Source: Anolis sagrei (taxonomy: Eukaryota > Chordata > Lepidosauria > Squamata > Anolidae). From it: a stretch of 64,000 nt of DNA. Below are positions 51,201 to 61,018 of this stretch, piece after piece. The position numbers and the translations under genes are program-made. The first letter of the stretch is position 1. The number at the start of each line of letters is the position of its first letter. Below the pieces are notes generated by a model, which was not told the DNA's origin, searched no databases, and saw nothing but the letters and a program-made list of their open reading frames with translations. The stretch lies in NCBI RefSeq assembly GCF_037176765.1, contig NC_090023.1:23323366-23387365 (forward strand). The letters are read 5' to 3'.

Positions 51201-54200
51201 TAGTAGCTTTTTTGTTTGTGGTTTTTCCACTTTTGCAGGAGTTCTGTGTCTGTAACCTCAGAGGATGAGGAGTGCTGACTGTAGCAACAAATTTAATCTA
51301 GAATCCTCAGAATGCCACAACTTTGTTTTGTTCAATAAGACACCTCTGCCTTTCTGTTTTGCTCAACATGATAATGCAGCCTCTTCACTACTGACAATTC
51401 TTTAGCGTAAATCGATCTTGCATTGATCTATATTACATGGCATCATTTTTCAACTTACCTATAGTGCTGTAGTGGAGTGGGAACATGGGGGAGTGCAACT
51501 CGGAGACCTTTTCCATAGCAGGATTGATGACATCCTCTGCTAGTGTGCCAAGGTAATTGGCAGATCTCCTTTGTGCTGACGAGTAAAAGCGGAAGCATGT
51601 TTTAAAGTTGTTTGTGACATTTTATCACATCAGAAGAGATAATACTCTAGCAGGAACTACGTACTTTTCTACTTTGGGCCAGCAGTGAAGTTTTTTTGCA
51701 GCTTTAATTGTATTTAATTGTATTTCTAATGAGAAGCTAAAGGTTGCATTGCAGCTGCTAAAGAATTCTTTTTGTTAAAGATCAGTGTCTTTTACAAGTT
51801 AAATTTATGACGATGCACCACTGATTTCATTTTCTTAAAATTTATTTTTAAACCTTATATTCTGACCTTGTTTTCATGCACCAGTCAAGTTGACTAATAG
51901 AGATTACTTACTTACTTAGGTGATCCCTCGTTATCCGAGTAAGATTGTCCCCCAAGGTTGGTGTACTGGCGATGGGTACGTAGGTGACTGTGGAGCCTTA
52001 TTCTTGACATGCATGTTCTCCCACAGGGAGGACATCAGTTTCCCGGTGGAAGGCTCTAACACCCTCCCCAAACCCACAGAAAAGCCTTAAAAAGTAAAAA
52101 TTACTTACCTGGCCAGCATTTCGCTGCTGCCGGCCCTCTCCTGGCACTTAGAAATGATGCACCAGGAGAATGGGGCAGAAAATCACTCTTGCCCTCCCTT
52201 CACCTGGCACATCATTTCTATGTGCCAGGAGAGGGCCGGCAGCAGCGAAATGCTGGCCAGATAAGTCAATTTTACTTTTTAAGGCTTTTCTGGGATGGGG
52301 GTTGTTAGTGTCTGTGTGCCAGAAGGTCTAGCAGGACATTTGGACACCCTCCCCCCGGAAAGCATGAGATTTCTGGTGTGTGTATGGACTCTAATCCAGG
52401 CCCATTGGGGTTTTTAAAAACCTGATTGGGCATGAATTAAATTCCTGTCTGGAACTGCCCCCAGATGATCAAATCAGATAATCCACATTATCTGCTTTGA
52501 ACAGGATTATGAGCCCACACTGTCATAAAATATATTAAAAGATTATGAAGTGTAAGAAAAACAGTTAATATAAATACAATATTGCATAAAATTATTGCAA
52601 TGATTATCTCATCAACTGCGCCCTGCCACAGCTGCAACACAGAAAAAGGCCTCTCAATCAATGGCTAAGTTCAGGTAGGCTGATCGGGGAAAAGGCAGTA
52701 CTTAAAGTATCTTACTGTGAGGTTTAGATTCCCACAATGCAGATCCTAAGAAATTGGGTGTTATGCTATGTAATGATGTTGTGTTTATGTTAAGCTCTTA
52801 TGCCAGTGCTTGGCAAAACCACTGGTTTTGGACTGCATTTCCCAGAATCCTCAAATCATCATGAACACTCGTCATGTTGACTGAGAAATTCTCAAAACTT
52901 CAGTCTCAAAAAAATAATTTTTCCAAACCCTAGGTACAAGAGCTCATAATGAGAACATGTGTATGTTTCCAAACTCTGGTACTGTGTCATTGCTTACCTG
53001 CTAAACCGGCAGTCCAGTTTTCATCCTCATCAAAGTGGACATTGCCACGGAAGGGATTGTTGGGGGGGAAGGCATGTCCAAGGACTCCCAGAGGCCCATC
53101 AAAATGTCGAGGACACCGGCCATGCACTAAGCACCAGAACAAGCAATACTGTTACACTATTATAGCAACATAAAGAATACATTTCTTTACATCATGAAGT
53201 TGGTTAATATTTTGATCCTACCTCTAGTTGCAAACTCAATTGTAATGTCTGCTCTCTCCTTATGAACCCTCCTGAAGGTCAGAGGAGTCACTGTACTCCA
53301 AACTTCAAAGGCCTTTTGGATAGCTGTGACCACATCAGCTTGTCTCATGTCAGGTGTGTAATTCACAATCCTAAAATTATAAAATGCAGGGGTGGATATC
53401 AATGGCATGCACCTTAGCTCTAAAAACTGCATACAAAATTGGAAATCAAAAGAGGATTAGAAAAAGTTGCTTATTGGCAGCAATGCGGCCGTGGGTCCAT
53501 TGAAGGTGTGTGTAGGGCATTGTGCTAGATCCAGCCCAATCCTGCTGTTTACTCCTCCAAAACTCAGGGATTACTCTGGTTCTTCCTGGGAACTCAGAAG
53601 TAAATGCCATGCTCCCTTAACCCACATTAACAACTTGAGCAGTGTTTCTGCAGCACACCCAGATTTGGACTTCCTTCAATCCATGAATTTTGGCTCTGTA
53701 GACAAAACTTGAGTAAACTCATTATGTCAAGTGAGTAATGTGCAGTTTCTTCTATGACATTTTACTCAAAGGTAGATATCTGGTAGAAAGTCCAGACAGA
53801 GCTAGTCTGGAAACATCAGAAGATACTTTCATAATGATGTCATTTCTAGAAGCCATCTCTATGAACACAGAGGTGTTGCATCCCAAATTTAAACATGCCT
53901 CCATCTTGGAGCTTCTGAGAAGGAACATATAATTTAAATTCAAACTTTCCCTTTTCTCCCAACCATATGGTTGAAGACCCATGATGCATATGCCGATCTG
54001 GCTGGCACCTTCCCTCCATGTGCTATCCAGCGTTCTCATGAACTTAGCTTTAACAATGAATATTATTTTCAAGTTGTGGATAGTCTTGGATACATACTAC
54101 GAGTAGAACAAAAATGTGTTGTTTAAAATATAATTTAAAATATAATAGCAGGAATGTAGAACATGTGATAGGATAATTTTCTCCCAGGTTACTATTAATA

Positions 54201-57200
54201 ATAATAACAATAACAATAATGATAATACTTTATTTGTAACCAGCCCTATCTCCCCAAGTGGACTCAGGGTGATTACCCCAGTAGTGCAATGGATTAAACC
54301 CTTGTCCTGGAAGGACTGCTGACGGAAAGGTGGGCAGTTAAAATCCAGTGAATGGGGTGAGCTCCTGCTGTCAGCCTCCAACAGGATAGTAAAAAGATTC
54401 AAACATTCAGGCGTCCCCTGGGTAACATTCTTGCAGGTGGTCAATTTTCTCACACCAGATGCGACTTGCAGTTTCTCAAGTCGCTTCTGACATGAAAAAG
54501 GGGATTCAAAGCAGTTTGATATAAAAACATTTGTATACAATTGAAAATATACTACTATACAAACATTAAAACAGAATTAAATACAAACAGTACTAAAAAT
54601 GCACAGTTAAAATGCCTGATATATTCACTATAATGCCTGATATATTCAATAACTATGCAATTTTTGAAAAATCCATCTACATCTAAAAGGCTATATGTTC
54701 CTTGTGTCTGCCAGGCACAAACAAAAGAGAGCCTCCATTGTTCGAAAACATATATCATATGCCTATTTACTGCAAAGAAAATCCAATGTTTCTCTTATTT
54801 TCAGTAAATGCTTAGTCATTTAGGATTGCCTTAATGTATTTATCATTGAACCTTATTATTAATTACCTGTATGTTAGCTTAGTTTTTTTTCCATCCAGGA
54901 GAAGCCAAGACATACTGTCCAACATCAGGAACTCCGCATCTTGGCTGCTGCATAACTTTCAGTGTGTCGTCATCTAACTTTCCAGTTACATTCAGGTTAT
55001 AAAATCTTTGCATTTGTTGAATTTTGTCCAGAAAGGTGTAAGTATTGCTTTTCCAGCCCCGCTGCCCTGGTTCATGATCTTGCTCATAGAACTGACTTAG
55101 AAATTTCTGTCAGAAATGGAAAATAAAAAAACAGGATAATAATTTATGGAACATAAAGCATAAATTCTATAAGCACAAGATTGTTGCAGTTACAACTCAA
55201 CTAAGCAATTTAATATCATGATGCTAAACTTATCCACTGGGGGCCATATGGTAAATGGTTTACAAGAATGATTAGATTTGCTTAATTTTATGGTGATTCC
55301 TTTCTTTGTGGAGAGCTACCAATATTCATTCTATCTCTATTTCAGCATTTGAGTATTTTATCCTGCCTTTACAACATTTAAGGTTATAATTTGCTTTCAT
55401 TCTAACCAATTTCATTCTAATGAATTTATGTTTCATTGGGTTTGGATATTACATGCTTGAAAGCACTGAACACATTTAGCAGACGTCAGAGTTGCAATTT
55501 CAACAGTGTTGTGCTTATGAAAATAGAAAATCATGCATTTATGGCAGGACGAGAGGGTACCTTTCATCTTAAAATAAGTGTGCCATCTTATTGCTAAAAG
55601 TATTCTATGGAGGTCATGGGGTGGGGGGGGGGGGATAAAAGGACAAATTGGTAGCCAGGTCTTAGAGCAAGTCAAGCTATAACTCGATGATGATGATGAT
55701 AGTAATAATAGGAATTATTTATTTATTTGTCACCCATCTCTCTTTATGGCTTGTGGTGAGATACAACATGGTTAAAACATAGTTAAAACACCAAGATAAA
55801 ACAAAGCACTATTAAATTACATATATCAAATACATACAGGTAAAATGCAACACAGAATTTACCGATAAAATGCAGGTTAAAATTCACAAGTAAAAATGGA
55901 CTAGAAGCAAAGATTAAATTGAGGATATTGTACTTTGGACATATGAAATGATATGACTCACTGGAAAACATAGCAGGGATTCTGGGATAGTAGGAAAACA
56001 AAAAGATTGCACTGCAGGCAGGCCTGTAGCGAGAGGGGTTTTTAGGGGTTCAATCCCCCCCCAAAATGTTTCAGATTTTTTTATAAAAAAAACCCTGGTT
56101 TGCTCATGAATTTTAACTGGTTAACCAAATCCCCATGCTAAGTCTATGAGATGCAAAAAATTAAGAATCCCTCCAGAACTGTAAGCACTATCTCAAGCAA
56201 ATATTGACAATTTATTCACACTGTCATTACTTGCAGCAATAGCCGATGTAGTGAAGCAACCAAGTTGGGGGAGTGTTGAATGCTCTCATTAAGGAGGCCA
56301 GACTTGGTAGAGGTGGTTGACAGGGGTGGAGCTGCAGGCTATTGAAGGCTGTTCTGCCCCCTGCTGTGCTCTTTGTTTCAGCGTGAGCTAGGAGGCAGGT
56401 TTCAACCCCCCCCCCCCCCGAAAATTTCAACCCCTCCTGAAAAATTTTTCTGGCTACGGCCCTGACTGCAGGTGAAATGACACAACCAAGGAAGCCACAC
56501 TCCTGAGTTTACACGTTCATGACCAAGGAAATCTTGGAAATCTTTCATTTAAAGGGTCATCATACATTGAAGTCAACTTGACAACAAATAATATAACAAC
56601 AAGCCTTTTGTGTTTTCCAGGTTATCACCACTGCTCCTTATGAATATAGTTTTTAAAAGGATGCTCCTTAAAACTCTACTCTACTATCTGACCATGGTGT
56701 AAAGGTGACAATGAAGCCTTTGTCATTAAAGAAAGGCACAAGCAGGTTCAATCAAGCTAGAAAAGGTTTGAGGATTCAGGTCACCCAGCTGTCTTGACCA
56801 ATGATAAGGGATTCTGGGAGCTAAAGTCCAATACACTTAGGGGAACAGAGTTTTGTGAAACACTGGACTTGTAGTTCAAAGTGCATGATATTCTGTATAG
56901 AAGTTCCCAAGAGAGATTAGCGACCTCATGAGACAGGGCTTGAGAAGCACCCTAGGACATTTCCTGCCATTCCAGTAGCAGAGGAGCACACTGCTCATCC
57001 CATGATGTTCCTGGACTTCCAGCACTTCCCTCCCAACATGGGAGCCTGCCTGTGTTTTACTGCCTCCAATGGAGCCAGCACAGATCCTCACTGCTTGGGA
57101 AATACTTCCCATGTGTGATGGGGGAAGCATCACCATGAAGGAGTGACATGCAGGGCAAAGTTATATGTAACCTATCTTCTTTTTCTGAAAAACCTTCCCC

Positions 57201-58396
57201 TCATGTCTTGCTGTTTGAAATAGTAGAATTGCACACATATAACATTTGTAAAGTTCAAAGCTTTATGTTAAGCCTTGGTATACACTCAATATGTATGGAG
57301 GGTGCTCAAGCTTTAAAGCCACCTCACATTGAAAATGTTCTCTCCAGTGGCATTTGCTGCTGCTGCTATTGTTGTTATTCCACTTTTCCTCTCCACCAGG
57401 AGACTCAAAGCGGTATACATTAAAAGCATTTTCATACAATTTAAAATCTACAAATACCCAAACATGAAAACAGAATGTAAATATGGGTATTAAAAAAATC
57501 AGTTCAAATCCCTAAAAACTTATTCAAAACTAAAAACCACAGCACTGACTTGATCTTAAAAACCTTCTTCTTTAGAAGCCTGTCTGAATGAAAAGGTTTT
57601 AGCTTGCCATCTGAAGGACAGCAAGGAAGGGGCCATTCTGACTTCCCTGGGCAGGAAGTTCCAGGGTCAAGGGGCAGCCACTGAGAAGGAAGCCCTGCTC
57701 TCTCGTTCCCACCAAATGAGCTTGAGATGGAAGTGGGATCGAGAAAAGGACCTCTTCTGAAGATCTCAGGGGTCAGACAGGTTTGTACAAGGGGATGCAA
57801 TCACCCATGTAGTCTGGACCTGAATTTCTTTGCAGGCGTGAAGATCCAGAAAGGCCCAGCTGTTCTGTTAAATTTCACCAAAATGGAAGTCGAATTGTCA
57901 GACTGAAAACTGGAGATCGATCCTGTAACAAGCAACACCTTCTGAATCCCCCTCTTCTCCACAATCATTAAAGGGCAACAAACCTCTTCAGTTTTCACTC
58001 AGGCAATATTAAATTGAGACTTGGGAAAACTGGCATCCCAAAAGTCAATTGGCAGGTTCATGACAAAGGTAAGCTTCAAACTAGATATATTCTTTAGCAA
58101 AGCTTGTGACAAAGTCCTAGTTCCTCCTCAACTCTGAAATTCTTGCCACTTCCTTCTGAGAACTACCAGAACTATTCTTAAGTTTAGTCCTCATCCTCCA
58201 TTTGAAGGAAATATGTAGCCCTGTCATTAGGTAAACACTGAATTGGAAAGGCATTCAATTGACAGCCTTAAAGTTTCTCACAAGGCATTGTTACCTGTGC
58301 AAGGTGTATATCTTGATTGTCACCTCTTTCCTGTGAAAGAATGGGGAGTCCAAAGGAAAATCCAACACACAGCAGGAGAAATGGAAGACTTTTCAT
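42152..58396 (-). CDS. MMP27: MMP27-like metalloproteinase, ten exons, frame break in exon 2
   Basis: Exons, 5' to 3': 58396-58295, 55106-54867, 53370-53222, 53126-52998, 50217-50056, 49464-49344, 46882-46752, 45775-45616, 44297-44194, 42252-42152. Domains: signal peptide, propeptide with cysteine switch PRCGVPD (Cys91), catalytic domain with [11 protein letters not shown] and Met-turn ALMYP, short proline-rich hinge, and hemopexin domain from [10 protein letters not shown] to the final cysteine. VHGRCPR and [12 protein letters not shown] are marks of MMP27, and the place next to MMP20 agrees. All splice sites are GT-AG and every other exon phase fits. In exon 2 the run of eight A (54883-54890) is one longer than the frame allows, so translation would end after residue 109. 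With seven A the protein would be 465 residues. It lacks the C-terminal tail of mammalian MMP27. Sequencing error, polymorphism and recent loss are all possible. Confidence 0.9.
42480..42766 (+). mobile_element. 3' end of an L2-type LINE
   Basis: GAACCGCTGTGAGTCGCCTT, CGGTATATAAGTAAGG and an (AAAT)n tail. MMP27 intron 9. Confidence 0.75.
43088..43395. mobile_element. Tigger-like non-autonomous element
   Basis: CAGTCAGCTCTCCACATTCA at one end, AAAATCCATGAATAAAGAAA, and twice CCTAGAGATTCxTAGxCAG or its variant. The same blocks recur at 51095-51260. MMP27 intron 9. Confidence 0.5.
43885..44037 (+). mobile_element. CR1 LINE 3' end
   Basis: TTTCAAACAGAGGCTATATA, GGACTGGATGGCCCTTGGGG and TCTCTTCCAACTCTATGAGT form the CR1 terminus, ending about 155 bases from the exon 9 donor. 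Confidence 0.85.
44194..44297 (-). CDS. MMP27: MMP27 exon 9
   Basis: 104 nt. [32 protein letters not shown]. Acceptor ATTTAG/GT, donor AATG/GTAAAT. Confidence 0.93.
44521..44542. repeat. Poly-C tract
   Basis: Twenty-two bases, all C but one G. MMP27 intron 8. Confidence 0.9.
45180..45600 (-). mobile_element. Old L2-type LINE fragment
   Basis: TTAGGTACCACCCTTCTTCT, CCACAATTTGGAGGTTACCA, CACATAAGGATTTAAAGGTC match the inverse of the L2 C-terminal and 3' region. It ends about 15 bases from the exon 8 donor. Confidence 0.65.
45616..45775 (-). CDS. MMP27: MMP27 exon 8
   Basis: 160 nt. [49 protein letters not shown]. Acceptor AACAG/AT, donor GGAG/GTAAGA. Confidence 0.93.
46752..46882 (-). CDS. 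MMP27: MMP27 exon 7
   Basis: 131 nt. [40 protein letters not shown]. Acceptor TTCAG/GC, donor AAAG/GTAATG. Confidence 0.93.
47104..47324 (+). mobile_element. tRNA-derived SINE (second squamate family)
   Basis: Head GGAGCCCACGGTGGCGCAGT with GGTTCGAATCCGGGG, both box A-like and box B-like parts preserved. Flanked by CACTACCCCA (47094) and CATTACCCCA (47325), a 10-bp duplication with one change. The usual family tail is missing. MMP27 intron 6. Confidence 0.85.
48050..48560 (-). mobile_element. Old L2-type LINE fragment
   Basis: TTGCTCTCCACCAAGGTGCT, CCGAGCAACTTACAATCT at the 3' end. ORF-end region near 48260-48440 ([10 protein letters not shown] on minus). A CTTCA repeat (48036-48060) lies at the tail. 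MMP27 intron 6. Confidence 0.65.
49344..49464 (-). CDS. MMP27: MMP27 exon 6 (hinge, hemopexin start)
   Basis: 121 nt. Hinge [18 protein letters not shown], then [20 protein letters not shown]. The hinge is shorter than in MMP20. Acceptor GTTAG/GA, donor GCAG/GTAAGC. Confidence 0.93.
50056..50217 (-). CDS. MMP27: MMP27 exon 5 (catalytic zinc site)
   Basis: 162 nt. [15 protein letters not shown] with all three zinc histidines and the catalytic glutamate, ALMYP Met-turn, [14 protein letters not shown]. Acceptor TTTAG/AA, donor TACG/GTAAGA. Confidence 0.95.
51095..51260. mobile_element. Tigger-like fragment related to 43088-43395
   Basis: GACCTAGAGATTCCTAGACA and GGACCTAGAGATTTCTAGA repeat the blocks seen in intron 9. 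MMP27 intron 4. Confidence 0.5.
52040..52330. mobile_element. Long near-perfect inverted repeat element
   Basis: Arms 52085-52160 and 52210-52285 pair over about 76 bases with only a few mismatches (TGGCCAGCATTTCGCTGCTG, CCGGCCCTCTCCTGGCAC and their inverses), around a 50-base centre. Weaker pairing extends outward to about 52040 and 52330. MMP27 intron 4. Confidence 0.85.
52998..53126 (-). CDS. MMP27: MMP27 exon 4 with altered metal loop
   Basis: 129 nt. [20 protein letters not shown], then [18 protein letters not shown]. The usual GPGxGGD calcium loop is replaced by NNPFRGN. Acceptor CTTAG/TG, donor GCAG/GTAAGC. Confidence 0.92.
53222..53370 (-). CDS. MMP27: MMP27 exon 3
   Basis: 149 nt. 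[20 protein letters not shown] to ITIEFATRG. Acceptor TTTAG/G, donor AGAG/GTAGGA. Intron 3 after it is only 95 bases. Confidence 0.93.
54215..54620 (-). mobile_element. L2-type 3' end split by a SINE
   Basis: 54215-54275 (TTATTTGTAACCAGCCCTAT, GTGGACTCAGGGTGATTAC) and 54500-54620 (AAAACATTTGTATACAATTG) are two halves of one L2 3' region around the SINE at 54276-54502. MMP27 intron 2. Confidence 0.65.
54276..54502 (+). mobile_element. tRNA-derived SINE (second squamate family)
   Basis: Head CCCAGTAGTGCAATGGATTA. Body CAGGCGTCCCCTGGGTAACA. Tail CGACTTGCAGTTTCTCAAGT and CTGACATGAAAAAGG. A fuller copy than the one at 47104. Confidence 0.8.
54867..55106 (-). CDS. MMP27: MMP27 exon 2 (propeptide), frameshifted
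   Basis: 240 nt, where 239 would keep phase. Encodes [29 protein letters not shown] and [13 protein letters not shown]. After PGWKK the extra A leads to N and a TAA at 54879-54881. Acceptor GACAG/AAA, donor ACAG/GTAATT. Confidence 0.9.
55705..55930 (-). mobile_element. 3' end of an L2-type LINE
   Basis: TTATTTATTTATTTGTCACC, GTGGTGAGATACAACATGG. Diverged. MMP27 intron 1. Confidence 0.5.
55930..56600 (+). mobile_element. Old RTE-type LINE, interrupted
   Basis: ATTGTACTTTGGACATATGA, GACTCACTGGAAAACATAGC before, and AAGTCAACTTGACAACAAAT, AACAACAAG after, match RTE 3' DNA. The hAT-type element at 56019-56464 splits it. Confidence 0.6.
56019..56464. mobile_element. hAT-type non-autonomous DNA transposon
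   Basis: Perfect 8-bp duplication ACTGCAGG at 56011-56018 and 56465-56472. Ends CAGGCCTGTAGCGAG and CTGGCTACGGCCCTG, with G- or C-runs inside. Shares its terminal design with 20404-20702 but the centres differ. MMP27 intron 1. Confidence 0.87.
57345..57830 (-). mobile_element. L2-type LINE, 3' part
   Basis: ACTTTTCCTCTCCACCAGGA, GACTCAAAGCGGTATACAT. ORF-end region near 57600-57790 (GAAGTTCCAGGGTCAAGGGG). MMP27 intron 1. Confidence 0.8.
58295..58396 (-). CDS. MMP27: MMP27 exon 1
   Basis: 34 codons, [16 protein letters not shown] as signal peptide, ending DIHLAQ. Donor CAG/GTAACA. An in-frame ATG further up (58525) would place charged residues before the signal peptide and is rejected. Confidence 0.9.
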
Positions 58397-58450
58397 CTTA
58401 AAGTGGAGATCCTCTTGTCTAGAGCAAGGAGAGAAGACTTGTGCTCTCCT

Positions 58451-58524
58451 ACCACAGCAATTCTGACTTCTAAGTTTGAGTTTCTTTGTGTTTTGTTTCA
58501 TAGAGCCAGCTGTGGACTGACTCA
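58451..58524 (-). promoter_or_regulatory. MMP27: MMP27 promoter: AP-1, TATA-like and RUNX motifs
   Basis: Perfect TGAGTCA at 58518-58524. TATGAAAC at 58495-58502 is the only TATA-like string in position. TGTGGT (RUNX core) at 58451-58456 may lie in the leader. AP-1 is shared with MMP20; the TATA is weaker. Confidence 0.6.
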
Positions 58525-59214
58525 CAGCTTATCATGCTCTGATTAGCAACAGAAAACATACACCAGGACATGGTGTCACAATGTGAGTAAACTGAAAACC
58601 CTGCTTTTGTAATCCTTTGCTGCCTGTAAGTAATTTTGATGTTCAAAATATTATTCTGGCTTAAAATGTTTGCCTTGCTGCTATAGAGGTTTCCCTATTT
58701 TTCACTCTGTGCAATGATACTGGTCCTCATACATGTACTTAGAGTGAAAGATATGGAGAAGAATGCATATCACCAGTTCCTGTCAACAACACATTTATTT
58801 GAATCAGGTCCTATTGTCCAAAGTCTGGAACTCCAATCTCTTTTCCACGATACAGATTTTATACCACTTTAACTGCCATGGCTGCATCCTTTGAACACTG
58901 GAGTTAACCGCTTTCACATCCCTGTGCTCACTAATGTCAGTGTGTTCACTATTTATGCGATTTCCTCTTTACTTATTTTACAACACTCATTCTCTTTCTG
59001 CATCAGTCTAACTTGCAGCTATTTTCTTCCTTCTTATTGGTATGTCTCATTCACACCAGTCAATTCAGCAGTTTTTAAAGGTCAATCTCTTGGTGTTGAC
59101 TATTCCTCACCTTGAGTGCCAAAAATCACCATTTCATCATGCATTGCAGTTCTCCATTTTTAATAGTTTTGTCTTTAAATATTGGAACCTGTTTCTTTAG
59201 CTTTTCAGCTCAAA

Positions 59215-59965
59215 CATCCAGTTGACCATGGTAGTCCACGCTCTGGTTACATCCTGTATAGACTACTGCAGCACACTCTACTGGGGTTGCCTTTGAAGAC
59301 TGCCCGGAAGCTTCAAATGGTCCAGCAGATGGCAGCCAGGTTACTAACAGGAGCAGCGCTCAGAGAGCATACAACTCCTCTGTTGCACCAGCTCCATTGG
59401 CTGCCAGTCTGCTACCAGGCACAATTCAAAGTGCTGGCTTTAGCCTATAAAGCCCTAAATGGTTCTGGCACAACTTACCTGTCTGAATGCATCTTCCTTT
59501 ATGAATCTGCTAGGACTTTAAGATCGTCCGGGGTGTCCCTGCTCTCGATCCCGCCTGAGTCACAAATACATTTGACGGGGATGAGAGACAGGGCCTTCTC
59601 AGTGGTGGCCCCTCGGCTATGGAATGTTCTTCCTAGGGACATTAGATTGGCCCCTTCCCTCTTAACATTCTGGAAAAGAGTCCAGACCTGGCTGTTCAAG
59701 CAAGTGTTTGAAAATGCAATGTAAAAGACATAGGAACTTGGAACGACTGGACAACGAGATGGATAATGTTTTTAATTAGGAGACGCAAATGGCTAATGTT
59801 TTTATTACTCTTGTTATGGTTTTATACTATGTATTAATGTTTTAAATGTTTTATGATGTTCTTGGGCATCGAATCGTTGCCTCTGTAAACTGCCCTGAGT
59901 TGCCTGAGGGCTGAGAAGGCGGTATACAACTATAGTAAATAAATAGTAAATAAATAAATATTTAT
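59215..59965 (+). mobile_element. L2-type LINE with long open ORF2 end
   Basis: An open frame (59182-59724, 180 codons) holds QMVQQMAARLLTGAALREHT, LHQLHWLPVCYQAQFKVLAL, GMRDRAFSVVAPRLWNVLP, a clear L2 ORF2 C terminus. The 3' end is ACTGCCCTGAGTTGCCTGAG with AAATAAATA. The least decayed L2 in the window. Confidence 0.92.
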
Positions 59966-59984
59966 GACATAATTTTGGAGTCCA

Positions 59985-60125
59985 GGTTCCAATTTTCTGC
60001 TCAGCCATGAAAGTCCACAGGGTAACACTGATGATTCATGCACTCTCAGCCCCAGAAATCCCCAAAATAGGTTCACCTTTTGATCATCATAATTTGGAAA
60101 TGGCTTGAAGACACAGAACAACAGA
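59985..60125 (+). mobile_element. tRNA-derived SINE with RTE-like tail, 3' part
   Basis: CTGCTCAGCCATGAAAGTCC, CACTCTCAGCCCCAGAAATC, GGAAATGGCTTGAAGACACA. Directly follows the L2 tail. Confidence 0.65.
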
Positions 60126-60146
60126 TTACTTTCTACTTCTAATTTG

Positions 60147-60174
60147 GTGTGTGTGTGTGTGTGTGTGTGTGTGT
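60147..60174. repeat. (GT)n microsatellite
   Basis: About 14 GT units. Confidence 0.95.
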
Positions 60175-60657
60175 ATTCTTACTCTCTTTCAGTGCATTTT
60201 TCCACTTTAAAGCAAAAATCTTAAGCATGTTTCTCCAATGGCAGTTTTTGTGATACCATTATCTAAAATGTATATCATAAGGAAAATCACAAACAAAAGT
60301 TTACATGTTAATAAAAATAATATACAAGAATGCAAGATGGATAAGCAACTGGAACTTTAAAAAACTATTTAAAAAACAAAAAGACAGTATTGCCTCAGGA
60401 TGACGAAAACCAGAGAGAAAAGATATTTAGCAAAGAGGCTAACTTGCAGATGAAATTGATAAATCTAGTCTCTGTCCTTCCCACTCATAGTCTGAGTGTT
60501 TCCTTTCACCTCCCCCTGCCAGGACATCTGGGGTTTCAAGAGTACAGGGCAAAACACCATCTTGTTGACATCTTGATAGGATGTATGTCATTTTTGTGGC
60601 GTATTTCACAAAACTATGAGGATGAAATCACAGTAACTTGTGGTTAATCGTAAAATA

Positions 60658-61018
60658 TTAAGAAATCAGTATCAGCTGCTGCTGGGAAAGATCATTCGGA
60701 GGATGCCATTGATCTCTGATTCTATTTGTGGACTTTTGAGAGGGATATTGGTTTGGTAGTAGGATACTAGAGACAAAGTTGAAGTACTTTGGCCACATCA
60801 TGAGGAGACAGCAAAGTTTAGAGAAGACAATTATGCTGGGGAAAGTGGAAGGTAAAAGGAAGAGGAGCTGACCAAGGGCAAGATGGATGGCATCCTTGAA
60901 GTGACTGGATTGACCTTGTAGGAGCTGGGGGTGGTGACGGCCGACAGGGAGCTCTGGTGTGGGTTTGTCCATGAGGTCACGAAGAGACAATTGAACAAAT
61001 GAACAACAACAACAAGTT
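60658..61018 (+). mobile_element. RTE-BovB 3' part
   Basis: GAAGTACTTTGGCCACATCA, GAGAAGACAATTATGCTGGG, GGGAGCTCTGGTGTGGG and ATGAACAACAACAACAAG: the BovB ORF2 end and 3' terminus, opposite strand to the copy at 32128. Confidence 0.9.

Noticed and set aside
53187-53432. Short 95-base intron 3 of MMP27 as a sign of a retrocopy
   Set aside because: The other eight introns are present with standard MMP phases, so this is simply a short intron.
42152-58396. Gene B as MMP3, MMP10 or MMP1
   Set aside because: The start (MKSLP) and end (NSWLNC) resemble MMP3, but [20 protein letters not shown] and the place beside MMP20 are those of MMP27.
58396-58525. Longer N terminus for MMP27 starting at an upstream in-frame ATG
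   Set aside because: It would put about 43 mostly polar residues before an excellent signal peptide, and it overlaps the AP-1 promoter site.
59182-59724. 180-codon open frame as a host gene
   Set aside because: Its sequence is the L2 ORF2 C terminus and it is followed by an L2 3' end.
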